Shown here: positions 1 to 8,444 of the stretch, piece by piece
Layout of the letters: every line of letters starts with the position of its first letter
How positions within the stretch are numbered: the first letter of the stretch is position 1
Source: Acanthopleuribacter pedis
Lineage (GTDB): Bacteria; Acidobacteriota; Holophagae; Acanthopleuribacterales; Acanthopleuribacteraceae
Direction: 5' to 3'
Length of the DNA stretch: 46,196 nucleotides
NCBI RefSeq assembly: GCF_017377855.1
Contig: NZ_JAFREP010000054.1
Coordinates: 1 to 46,196, forward strand
Translations under genes and position numbers: made by a program
Notes under the pieces: model-generated
Database searches by the model: none
Told to the model about the DNA's origin: nothing
Seen by the model: only the letters and a program-made list of their open reading frames with translations

Positions 1-1
1 C

Positions 2-1759
2 GTTGAACGGGACGGGGCGGCCTTCAAGCCCAACGGCAAGGATACGCTGGGCACCGCTCGTTTCAACCGGTTCGGCGAGGTCGTCGGCGGCACCCGTTTG
101 GGCAGCAAACAAACCGTGGAACGCGACGGTTTGGGCCGGGTCACCGCAACCACGCTGGGCAACCAATCGGCCACGTTCCAGCACCTCACCGTCGGTAACC
201 GCGTGGTGGTCGCGAGCGAGAATAAGGCAAGCGATGCCGCCTGGCGCGAAGCCTACGACGAACGTGGTTTGCTCCGCGAGGTCACCGTCGCCAAACCCAT
301 CGCGGCGACCACCCGTTTCACCTACGATCCCTTGGATCGTTTGGTGAGCGTGGTTCGCGGCGAGGGGCCGGCCGTGGGCACCACCCGTTACAGCTACTTC
401 GAGGATACCGACATCGTGACGCGGGTGACCGGTCCCGCCGGCATCAGCCAGAGCCAAAATGTGGTGATCGGGGACGCCGGTATCGAGATCACCCGCGCGG
501 ATGCCACCATCGCGGGCCAAACCGACACCGTGCCGATCAACATCAGCGCCGACGGCTTGACCGTGCAGCACGAGCTGGGCGGGGTTGGCACCGCCGTCAC
601 CCAATTGGACGGCTTTGGGCGGCCGACGGAAACCGGGGCCGGCGAAACCAAACAAACCACGACCTACGCCGAGGGCGAAACCACCACGACCGACGGCTTT
701 AACGGGCGAACCGCCACGTTAAAGGTCGAAGATCCCTACGGCATCAAACAAAGCATCAGCGTCAAAGATCAAAAAACCGGCGACACCCGCGCGGCGAGCT
801 CGGAAGTCACTTTTGACAGCACGGGCATGATCACCAAAACCACCCAAGGCGGGCAGGAGCGAAGTGTCCGTGTGAACGGTGAGGGCGAGATCGAGGAGAT
901 CCGGGTCGGCGACCGGGTGGTTACTTTGGCTGACTACCACGCGAGCGGCGCACCGGGTTCGGTCAGCGTCGGGCGCGACGGCGTCACCGGCAACACGACC
1001 GCTTCCACCGAGTACGACAGCCACGGCCGGCCGATTTCCGGCACCGATCCCCACGGCCACACTTGGTCCCTTACCTACAACGACAACGGCCAGGTGGCGA
1101 CTTATACCCATCCACGGGGGATGGTGTTTGATTACGCGTACCATCCCGAGCTGGGCATCCTCAACCGGGTCAGCACCAACGAACCCAACCGGACCGACAG
1201 CGAACTGGTTCTGTTCGCGCGTGGCGAAGGTGACAGCGGTTTGCTGAGCGGTACCTTCGGCAATTGGCTGGGTCATCAGCAACAGATCGGCATCGATGTG
1301 GGCGACAACAACAAGGGCGTCACCCTCACGGAAACCACCACCACGGCCGGCAGTGCCAAACGCGGCGTGACGCGTAGCCTGCGTTTGGAAGAAGGAACCG
1401 GCTTGCCGACCCAAGCCGAGGGCCCGAGCGGCACGAGCCGCTTCAGCCATGAAGCATTCGGCAACAAAAGCGAGGTCACCCTGCCCAACGGTGCCACGGT
1501 AGGTCGTGAAAACGACGGATTCGGCGGTGCGCTGCGCAACACCCGCAACGGGTTGACGCAAACCCAGGTGCGTCGCGACGAACGCGGTCGGATCGTCGGC
1601 CTGCGCACGCCCAACCGCGAGATCAGCCTGACCTACGACAAAGCGGCCGACGCCTTGGCCCGCATCGACGGCCTAAAAGAGCCCATCGCTTTCACCGATT
1701 TCAACCATCTCAGCCAGCCGGGCCCGCATTTCTCACAAGGATTCGTCGCGAGAAGCTGA
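2..1759 (+). CDS. RHS/YD-repeat protein, 5'-truncated by window edge and interrupted at its 3' end
   Basis: The frame is open from base 2, so the gene starts outside the window. The translation is made of YD/RHS-type repeats (patterns such as FTYDPLDRL, TEYDSHGRPI and SLTYNDNGQV), the building blocks of the large shell that encloses a C-terminal toxin in RHS polymorphic toxins. The last 12 residues (from about base 1722) are not RHS sequence. They are encoded by an inserted palindromic element, which brings a TGA stop at 1757-1759. RHS sequence resumes in another frame at about 1899. Seen: one RHS gene split in two. Inferred: the insertion broke a once continuous gene that ran on to 4896. It could still give a truncated shell, or the two halves could be made separately. 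Confidence 0.85.
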   Translation, partial: VERDGAAFKPNGKDTLGTARFNRFGEVVGGTRLGSKQTVERDGLGRVTATTLGNQSATFQHLTVGNRVVVASENKASDAAWREAYDERGLLREVTVAKPIAATTRFTYDPLDRLVSVVRGEGPAVGTTRYSYFEDTDIVTRVTGPAGISQSQNVVIGDAGIEITRADATIAGQTDTVPINISADGLTVQHELGGVGTAVTQLDGFGRPTETGAGETKQTTTYAEGETTTTDGFNGRTATLKVEDPYGIKQSISVKDQKTGDTRAASSEVTFDSTGMITKTTQGGQERSVRVNGEGEIEEIRVGDRVVTLADYHASGAPGSVSVGRDGVTGNTTASTEYDSHGRPISGTDPHGHTWSLTYNDNGQVATYTHPRGMVFDYAYHPELGILNRVSTNEPNRTDSELVLFARGEGDSGLLSGTFGNWLGHQQQIGIDVGDNNKGVTLTETTTTAGSAKRGVTRSLRLEEGTGLPTQAEGPSGTSRFSHEAFGNKSEVTLPNGATVGRENDGFGGALRNTRNGLTQTQVRRDERGRIVGLRTPNREISLTYDKAADALARIDGLKEPIAFTDFNHLSQPGPHFSQGFVARS

Positions 1760-1898
1760 AAGCCTTGTGAGTACGAAGATTACGACCGAGAGACGGCGCA
1801 GGCGTAGCAGCGCTACGGCGAAGGCGGCTCGACCGAGTAAACGAAGTAATCGCATGGGTTTCGGCTTCGTAGCAGAATTCCTTGTGAGAAATGCGGGC
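1722..1898 (+). repeat. MITE-like palindromic element, copy 1 (inside the RHS gene)
   Basis: The element is 177 bp, with perfect 19-bp terminal inverted repeats: GCCCGCATTTCTCACAAGG on the left and its reverse complement on the right. The same element occurs inverted at 41085-41286. An internal hairpin CGTAGC-AGC-GCTACG is present, and a second internal stem ACGAAG...CTTCGT surrounds a conserved TAATCGCATGGG segment. The element carries no transposase, so it would have to be mobilised in trans. A TA follows the right end, but no TA precedes the left end, so a target duplication is not clean here. It shifts the RHS frame and supplies a stop on one side and an ATG (1891) on the other. Confidence 0.85.
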
Positions 1899-4896
1899 TA
1901 ACCGCGCCGACATCGGCAACGGCCGTTTGGTGATGGAGATGGAATACCACGGCGGCGGTCGCCTCAGCTGCACCACCGAAACCAGAAAAGGCGGACTGAG
2001 CACAAAGCGCACCTACAGCAGTTTCGGCGACCTGAGCAGCATCAAACGGGGCAATCAACCGGCGGTGTCCTACAGCTACAACCGCTGGGGCGGCGTGGCG
2101 AGCATGCGCTACAAAGGTCGGGACTACGAGGTGTTTGGCAACGGCGCATCCGGCAAGCTCAACTTCCCCGGCGACGTCACCGCCGACATCGATTCCAAGG
2201 GCCGATTAATCGAAGTACAACGCCCCGGCCTGGCCCTCAAAGAATTGACCTACAGCGATGACGACCAACTGGACCAACTCTTTTTTGGTGGTCAGTTGCT
2301 TCGCGACTACGATTACCGCAACGGCGATCTCAGCGAGATTCGTGTCGTCAACGCAAACGGCCCCGAGGACCTGTACGCATACCAATACGACGAACACGGC
2401 CGTCTGAGCACCATCCTCGAAAATGGCGCGGTGTTGGCAGCCTGGACCTATCCCGACCCGGACAACAGCGCCGGCCAGGACCCGGATCAACGCTTCGTGG
2501 ACGGGGAACGGGTGCTGAGTTATACGGATGGAAACGGGGTGTTGCACCGCTACGGCTACGATGCATACGGGTACACCAACCGGATCGACATCGAAGGCGG
2601 CCCCACCTTCCACTTCCGCCGCGACGACGCGGGTAACCTGTTGGAACTGCAATCAAGCGGCATGGCCGTAACCTACACGGATTGGCGAGAAGGCTTGCCG
2701 TCGACCATGACGTGGGGCGACGGCACGCGTTTCAGCATTGATCGCGACAGCAACAACAACCTGCAGCGCATCGCCGACGACGCCGAGGTCTTCGTCCTCG
2801 ACCTCACCTGGCGGCCGGAAAGCGCAAGTGGCGACCCCTGCGAATCAGGCGGCACCGAAGACAAACGACTCACCCGAATCGAACGAAAAGCAAGCACCTT
2901 CACCGAAATCATCGAACCCAGCTACAACAGCGACGAACAGCTGACGGGCGTCACCATCAACCGCAACAGCAACAGCGTCACCGACCAAATCCAAGAAAGC
3001 TACGGCACGGTGCAAAACCAACTGCTCGGCGGCCTAACCCGCCTGCTGAACAACCAAATCTTGGTCGACGAACAATTGGAAGCCGAAGCGGGCGCGGACA
3101 ACCGCCGCATCCACCAACGCATCGGCGCGGCGAGCGCAACGGAACCAAGCGGCACCGACCATTACAGCTATGACCCAATCCTGGGCAACTTGCAACAAAT
3201 CAACCGCCGCGACGGGACGGTGCGCACCTTCGTCTGGGACGGTTTCCGCCGCCTACGCGAGATCCGCGACGACAACAACCTAACCGCCCAATACCACTAC
3301 GATCACCAGTACCGGCGCATTCGCGCGGCCACCCAACACCACCCGCAACCGCTGGCTTTCGCCTACGAGGGCAGCAAAGTCATCGCCATCGGCCTGTACG
3401 AGGGACCGGGCCAAGTCCAATGGACCCACGCCGTCGGCCAAGGTCCCCTCGGGCCGGCCTTCATCAAAGACCTAACCGGCGCGGGCATGGACTACCACAT
3501 CTTCACCGACCACCTCGGCACGCCACTGGCGTACAAAAACACCAACACGGGAACGATTTACATCAACCCACGATCACCCTGGGGCGAGTCCTTGGCCAAC
3601 ACGCCAACGCGAGGTTCCCCCTACACCACCCAAAACTTCACCCTCCCGCCAGACCCCATCTTCCCAACAACCCCCCTCGGCCTAAGCGGCCACCTCGAAG
3701 ACGCGGACACCGGCCTAACCTACATGCACCACCGCTACTACAGCCCCGAGCTAGGCCACTTCCTAAACCCCGACTTCCGCGCCCCCGACATCTACGACCC
3801 CACCACCTTCACCGAACCGTATTCGTATGCCACCGGTAACCCAATGATGTTTTGGGACCCGAATGGGCTGGAAACAGCTTTAATCCAGCGTAAAGATAAT
3901 ACTTCTCTATCAGTTGACTTCAAACCAAGTGATTTCGGATTAGATTCCTTGAAAGATGCAACACATGAAGAACTGGAAACATTATCCGGTGATATTGTTA
4001 ATTTATTATTTGAAGAATACAGAAATGAAAATGATTCATATGTTATAAATAACTTCAGTCCTGCCATCAGAGATCTCGTTTTTTCGCGACTACTAACTGA
4101 GGATTTTCGGGATTTGAAAGAGCTTGGTATTTCAGTAGACCTTTCTGAAGTAGAGATGATAAACACCCTGGCTACAGCTAATCTAAAAGATGAAAAACTG
4201 ATGGGTTTAATTCCTCTTTGGTATAAAGAATACAACCCTACGTTTAACGCCAGTGTCAACGAATACCTTTATAGTTTAATCGCAGCAAAGGAACAGGACG
4301 AATACTCTGAAATAATTTTTGACACCGTCAGACGTGGAACAAATGAATATACGGTGTTCAACAGGAACTTTGAAAATGCTGCTACCTCAGTTGTTGGAAA
4401 GGTATCCAAAGTCTCTTTTGAGCAATTTGGAATAGATAAGATAGGTTATTTCATGACCTTCTTTGTTACCGCAAAGGGCATGAAGTTCCCAATGGAAGAA
4501 GTTTTCAAGAATGTCGCTTTAGGCCACTACAGACATGAAAAATACAGGCGGAAAGCAGATCTAGAAGCATTTGCGAACCAAATGAATGCCTCAGTCTCAA
4601 AGAACTGGTCTCAAAGGGGTTTTCATAGACTTGCTGAAAATAAATGGCCTGTAGCCTTTTCGGCTGCCATGAATACTGCTATAAACAGGGGAGGAAAAAT
4701 TTTATTTGATCTGACTGAAGTGAATATCAGACATGCATTAAATCCTAAAAATGCTAACAAGTCTTGGCTAGATGGATATACCGAATGGGAGCTTCGTCAA
4801 ATCTTAGGAAACAAAAATTGGCTCAAGAATACTATTTTTTACATGAACGGAAAGAGGCTTAACAAGAGAGATCTTAAAAAATTAGGCATTCTTTAA
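1891..4896 (+). CDS. RHS protein C-terminal part with AT-rich toxin-like domain
   Basis: This 1001-aa reading frame continues the RHS shell of the preceding ORF. YD repeats run to about residue 600, followed by the conserved RHS core (DTGLTYMHHRYYSPELGHF ... NPMMFWDPNG, ending near residue 660). The last ~340 residues, from about base 3871, are unrelated to RHS repeats and switch abruptly to AT-rich DNA. This is the usual layout of a polymorphic toxin tip acquired by transfer. I do not recognise the toxin family. Its C-terminus has an FDLTEVN...YTEWELRQIL pattern that recalls tails of other polymorphic toxins, but this gives no activity. The ATG at 1891 lies in the terminal repeat of the inserted element, so the true start may have been lost. 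A Shine-Dalgarno-led immunity gene begins 15 bases after the stop. Confidence 0.85.
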   Translation: MRANRADIGNGRLVMEMEYHGGGRLSCTTETRKGGLSTKRTYSSFGDLSSIKRGNQPAVSYSYNRWGGVASMRYKGRDYEVFGNGASGKLNFPGDVTADIDSKGRLIEVQRPGLALKELTYSDDDQLDQLFFGGQLLRDYDYRNGDLSEIRVVNANGPEDLYAYQYDEHGRLSTILENGAVLAAWTYPDPDNSAGQDPDQRFVDGERVLSYTDGNGVLHRYGYDAYGYTNRIDIEGGPTFHFRRDDAGNLLELQSSGMAVTYTDWREGLPSTMTWGDGTRFSIDRDSNNNLQRIADDAEVFVLDLTWRPESASGDPCESGGTEDKRLTRIERKASTFTEIIEPSYNSDEQLTGVTINRNSNSVTDQIQESYGTVQNQLLGGLTRLLNNQILVDEQLEAEAGADNRRIHQRIGAASATEPSGTDHYSYDPILGNLQQINRRDGTVRTFVWDGFRRLREIRDDNNLTAQYHYDHQYRRIRAATQHHPQPLAFAYEGSKVIAIGLYEGPGQVQWTHAVGQGPLGPAFIKDLTGAGMDYHIFTDHLGTPLAYKNTNTGTIYINPRSPWGESLANTPTRGSPYTTQNFTLPPDPIFPTTPLGLSGHLEDADTGLTYMHHRYYSPELGHFLNPDFRAPDIYDPTTFTEPYSYATGNPMMFWDPNGLETALIQRKDNTSLSVDFKPSDFGLDSLKDATHEELETLSGDIVNLLFEEYRNENDSYVINNFSPAIRDLVFSRLLTEDFRDLKELGISVDLSEVEMINTLATANLKDEKLMGLIPLWYKEYNPTFNASVNEYLYSLIAAKEQDEYSEIIFDTVRRGTNEYTVFNRNFENAATSVVGKVSKVSFEQFGIDKIGYFMTFFVTAKGMKFPMEEVFKNVALGHYRHEKYRRKADLEAFANQMNASVSKNWSQRGFHRLAENKWPVAFSAAMNTAINRGGKILFDLTEVNIRHALNPKNANKSWLDGYTEWELRQILGNKNWLKNTIFYMNGKRLNKRDLKKLGIL

Positions 4897-4910
4897 AAGG
4901 AGGTAGTCAA

Positions 4911-5273
4911 GTGTTTGGTGATTTTAAAGTGGCGCATACTTTGGCAGACGGTACTTCTGCTTATGCGTGGGTTCAAGTGAAGTTAAGAGAAAATTATTTA
5001 GGAAAAATTCAGATAATAGATTCAGGCAATCAAGGGGAATGGAAAACAGCAGTAGATTTTGGGGTTAATGTGGCTTGGGACTTAATGAAAAATCCCTCAG
5101 GGTTGAATGGTGTCGATGTGATTATTGAATCTATTCATGGTCACACAATAGACACAACTAATGTGGTTATGGCTTATGCTGCTTGTATGGCAATTTTAAA
5201 AGCTGTTAATATTGCACCGAAAACCATGCCGTCTATGAATGTAAACTCTCTTGAGTTTACCTTTCCAAAATAA
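4911..5273 (+). CDS. Putative immunity protein for the RHS toxin
   Basis: A 120-aa AT-rich gene starts with GTG, 14 bases after the toxin stop codon and behind a strong AAAGGAGG Shine-Dalgarno at about 4897-4903. Position, size and base composition shared with the toxin tip point to a cognate immunity gene, probably co-transcribed with the toxin. The segment from about residue 46 (TAVDFGVNVAWDL) through GVDVIIESIHGHTIDTT to AYAACMAILKAV resembles by eye the order of conserved positions in EF-G domain IV and other ribosomal-S5-domain-2-like folds (AVD.G, VD, D-S/T-S/T, A..AA). That fold call is inference; the immunity role rests on context. No signal peptide is seen, so it would act in the cytoplasm. 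Confidence 0.65.
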   Translation: MFGDFKVAHTLADGTSAYAWVQVKLRENYLGKIQIIDSGNQGEWKTAVDFGVNVAWDLMKNPSGLNGVDVIIESIHGHTIDTTNVVMAYAACMAILKAVNIAPKTMPSMNVNSLEFTFPK

Positions 5274-5458
5274 CACGTAGTGTCCCAAAAATAACCACGC
5301 CACCAATTTACACAAAAATCCGTTCCTCGCTACGATATTCAATGGTTTGTTTCATGGAAAACAGTCGATTATTTTGTCGGCGAGAGGACTGTTTTTGGTA
5401 CAAACGGTTTATTTGGACGCACTCTAGCCTTGGATTTCGATTTACATCCACGTCGTTC

Positions 5459-6530
5459 TTAACCAGAAACGCGATGATAAAAGCTGAGCAAGCCGCCCAG
5501 CCGGGTTCGTCGCCGGATTTTGCCCTGTGATTGGCCCTGTTCGCCGGAGATCAGCCGGTTACCGAGTCCTTGATGGGGGCGTTCCTCATGGTAGTGGGTC
5601 ACATATTCACGCAAAAGGTACTCAAGTTGTTCCCAGGAGAAAATCACGAATCGATCCAAGCATTCTTCGCGGATGCTACGAATCACGCGTTCCACGTGAG
5701 CGTTCAAGTTGGGTGAACGAGCCGGCAGTTTTACCGTGGTCACGCCCGAAGCCGCCAAGGTTTGTTTCAGCTTTTGGCTAAAAACCGCCGCCCGGTCGTG
5801 GATTAGGTACGACCCCTCTTTCAAAAACCCGTGGTCTTCATCGGTTTCGTTGCGGGCGATCTGAACCAGCCACGCCTGCGTCGGCTCATCCACGATGCCG
5901 GCGACGTGGATTCCTCGGGTCGCCAAGTGCAACATCACCAGGACATGCACGCGCTGAATGCCCCAGCCGCGGGTCAGTTCTACGGTAAAAAAGTCCGCGG
6001 CAACCATACTCGACCACTGCTGCTCCAGGAAATGATGCCATGATCGGGCGCGTTTGGGGGCGGGGTTCAAACCGCCGTCCTCCAAAATTCGCGCCACGGT
6101 GTTTTTCGAAAGCGAAACGCCGACCTGCTTCAGTGCCCCAACGATCCTGCGATAGCCCCAGCTTGGATTCTCCTCGGCCAAACGCCGGACCAAAGCGACG
6201 GTCTCTGGCGCAGTGGCCGGTCGACCTCGTCGTCGCATGGAATCGGCCGACTATTTCTGATGCACCAGCTTTTTATACCAACGCAAAAACGTGTCCGGGC
6301 TGTAACTCAGGGCCGCGATGTCTTGCAAAAAAATGGGGCACGGCCCGCGCGAGGATTGCAAGTCGCCGCCGCTGTTGGTCGGTTAAACGTTTGTCCCTGC
6401 CATTATTTAATGAACGAATCGTTTCACGCTGAACCCGAATCAGACCCAGAAGAAAATCGAGCACGGCCTGCTGACGCGTTTCCACCTTCCCCAAAAACAA
6501 AACCAACCACAAAACGTTCAGCCACGACAT
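5459..6530 (-). pseudogene. Decayed integrase-core (rve/DDE) transposase
   Basis: The 3' part (from 6238 downwards) encodes a helix-turn-helix-like region (NPSWGYRRIVGAL) and an rve catalytic core with the expected acidic residues in ADFFTVE, IHDRA and HVERVIRSIREE. The N-terminal part starts at the ATG at 6530 behind GGAGGAG. It stays in frame until a run of seven T on the coding strand (plus-strand A run 6327-6333). With one T fewer, the reading would continue as PHFLQDIAALSYSPDTFLRW, the normal family sequence. After that point an in-frame TAG (6251-6253) separates it from the catalytic half. One frameshift plus one nonsense codon make it inactive. Clear terminal inverted repeats were not found. 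It lies just downstream of the toxin-immunity module. Confidence 0.8.
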
Positions 6531-6651
6531 CGTTTCTCCTCCATAACCATCCATGATCTTAGGCTCCGTATTCGGCAGCAATAAGGAGAGATAGGCGGAA
6601 TTGAAGAAATCCACCGCTTGACGAAGCGTGCCCACGGCGCTTTGGGTTCTT

Positions 6652-6825
6652 ACCTAAGAAGCGCTGACGCGGTGGTTTTGACTAAACCTCTGGGCTACAA
6701 CGGCCTGTGAAAATGCTCACCGCACCCAGCGGGTGCGGTCGGGCGCGACCCCGGTCCGCTTTTCCCAAGCCATTTCGCTCCAGATCTTTAGCCAAACCCC
6801 CTCGCTCTTATCGCGCTTCTTAGGT
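6652..6825. repeat. Small inverted-repeat element (second repeat family)
   Basis: The element is 174 bp, bounded by perfect 13-bp inverted repeats, ACCTAAGAAGCGC at 6652 and GCGCTTCTTAGGT ending at 6825. It has no coding capacity. Its first 40 bases match 46041-46080 with about four differences, and the terminal motif recurs alone near 30316, 43385 and 43641. TTAA lies just outside the right end and outside some other copies. It looks like a MITE or a dispersed palindromic repeat rather than a gene control signal. Confidence 0.6.
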
Positions 6826-7038
6826 CTTAACCGGCATTCGCCAAACTGAGATAGATTGATGACGCGCGGGAGAAGGGTGAACCCAAATGTGCTTCAAGGG
6901 ACGGGCGAAGCGCGCACATTCCATGGGAATGACCCACTTCCACGCGGGTAAGGGTCATGCGGTCGCCCCTAATCAGCTTCGCGGTAGATTTTGGCTGTGC
7001 CACGCGGGCTAACCGATGGATGGTTCCAATGATGTCGG

Positions 7039-7707
7039 TTACTTCGCGAATACCTTGCGGAACCAGGCGCCCATGTCGCGGATTTCTTCCGGGCACACGC
7101 TGTGGGGCATGGGGTAGTCCTTCCATTCGACGGCGTAACCCATTTGCTGCATCCAGGTGTTGGAGGCTTGGCCGAGTGTGATGGGCAGGACGGGATCGAA
7201 GGCGCCGTGTGCCATGAAAACCGGGGTAGCTCGGTTGCTGTCCGTCGCTTCGTTGCCGGCTTTGTCGTGGAGCGGCAGGTAGGTGGACAAGGCCATCACA
7301 CCCGCCAGCTTTTCCTCGGTACGCAAGAAGGTGTGCAGCGCGATGGCGCCACCTTGAGAGAATCCGGCCAGAACCAAACGTTCGGGGCGAATACCGCGGT
7401 CGAACTCGCGCTGCATCAGCGCACGGACGTGGGCTTCGGAATCGCGGACGCCGGCCTCATCCTGCAAGCCGTTGCGATCCAAGCTGAGAATATCGTACCA
7501 AGCACGCATGGCCATGCCGCCGTTGATGGTCACCGGGCGCACCGGCGCGTGGGGAAACACAAAACGAACACCCATGGCACCCAAACGCAGCTCTGGAACA
7601 ATGGGCTCAAAATCGTGGCCGTCGGCACCCAGGCCGTGCAAAAAAATCACCGCGGCGTCGACATCGGTCCCGTGGGTTACTTCAACTGTTTCCAATACAT
7701 CGGCCAT
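7039..7707 (-). CDS. Alpha/beta-hydrolase, carboxylesterase/phospholipase (acyl-protein thioesterase) family
   Basis: This 222-aa enzyme of the Abhydrolase_2 / carboxylesterase type probably hydrolyses short acyl esters in the cytoplasm. The catalytic triad is visible: Ser117 in the nucleophile elbow GFSQGG, Asp171 in GAFDPVLP and His202 in MPHS. The oxyanion motif FLHGLGADG lies near residue 22. Length and motif order match the family. The ATG at 7707 is chosen because GAGGGAG stands just before it; an in-frame start nine codons upstream is less likely. No signal peptide is seen. The gene stands alone between a repeat element and a gene-free stretch, so context gives no physiological substrate. 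Confidence 0.9.
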   Translation of the reverse strand: MADVLETVEVTHGTDVDAAVIFLHGLGADGHDFEPIVPELRLGAMGVRFVFPHAPVRPVTINGGMAMRAWYDILSLDRNGLQDEAGVRDSEAHVRALMQREFDRGIRPERLVLAGFSQGGAIALHTFLRTEEKLAGVMALSTYLPLHDKAGNEATDSNRATPVFMAHGAFDPVLPITLGQASNTWMQQMGYAVEWKDYPMPHSVCPEEIRDMGAWFRKVFAK

Positions 7708-8266
7708 GCTTCGCTCCCTCATCCATCCATTCAATTGCGGTCACCGGGAAAGCCCGCGCCGTGAAGCGCTTAGATTAGCGAGTAAGGCGGGGGAAGGCAA
7801 GGACAACCCCATGGCAAGGAAGCCCCGACAACCGAAACAAATTTTTCATCGATCCCAACAAAAGGATTCTTAATCTTTTGGATTCCGCTACCGATAGGAA
7901 AGGTGATATCCCGTTACGCACGATGCTAAAAACGCGACAGCGAGCTTCTCCCACATGATGGTGCCTTCGTTACGATTTACTGATCCAACCACGCCAGGGG
8001 CAACGTCCGTGAAGCTTGCTGTTTTCGGGTTCCGGCCGACGAAACCAGGGTCCCCACGACCTTTTGGATTGTCAACCGGGATCGGTTCTCCTCGACCGCC
8101 ACGCGGTTGTTTTCGTGGGTTCAACGGTCACCCCTATTTCCGCCACTTGATCAGGCAAAACCAAAAGCCTGCCGGCGGAACCCGTCCCAGCCCGCGCGAC
8201 GTTCTTTACCGAACACCCCTGATCACGCGGCCCGACGAACCAAAGCCACAGGGTAAGGAGTTATTC
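7708..8266. other. Gene-free stretch between divergent genes
   Basis: About 560 bases without a convincing gene. It should hold the promoters of the leftward esterase and the rightward signalling genes, but no promoter stands out. A weak inverted repeat CAAAAG...CTTTTG lies at 7859-7880. An open frame over part of this region has no plausible start or composition until the ATG at 8267. Confidence 0.5.
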
Positions 8267-8434
8267 ATGACAGAAACCAAACCTTATGAAGAGCGCGAAT
8301 TGACCGACCGCTCTTTGAAACACGGCATCCACAAATTGATCTACGGCCGCGACACCTTCCAACGTCGCCACGGTCACCCGGCCGTGCATCCCAACGAGTC
8401 CACCACGTTGAGCCTAACCAAATCCGAGGTGTGA
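8267..8434 (+). CDS. Small hypothetical protein (55 aa) upstream of the GGDEF/EAL gene
   Basis: A short frame begins with ATG behind a good Shine-Dalgarno (GGTAAGGAG, 8252-8260) and ends 10 bases before the next gene, so the two are probably co-transcribed. The protein is hydrophilic and rich in charged residues and His (FQRRHGHPAVHP), with no membrane segment or signal peptide. I do not recognise a family. The ribosome-binding site and tight spacing are the main evidence that it is real. It could instead be a leader ORF for the TTG-initiated gene downstream. Confidence 0.5.
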   Translation: MTETKPYEERELTDRSLKHGIHKLIYGRDTFQRRHGHPAVHPNESTTLSLTKSEV

Positions 8435-8444
8435 GGGGTTTTCT

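Noticed and set aside
719..1561. Long minus-strand open frame opposite the RHS gene
   Set aside because: It is a shadow of the YD-repeat coding frame; it has no ribosome-binding site and the composition of an antisense frame.
6251..6333. Programmed ribosomal frameshift in the transposase
   Set aside because: Restoring the frame needs a +1 shift and there is a separate in-frame TAG, which fits decay better than recoding.
6652..6825. Riboswitch or structured RNA between transposase and esterase
   Set aside because: The inverted ends and a similar sequence at the window edge fit a mobile repeat; it is not positioned as a leader of any gene.
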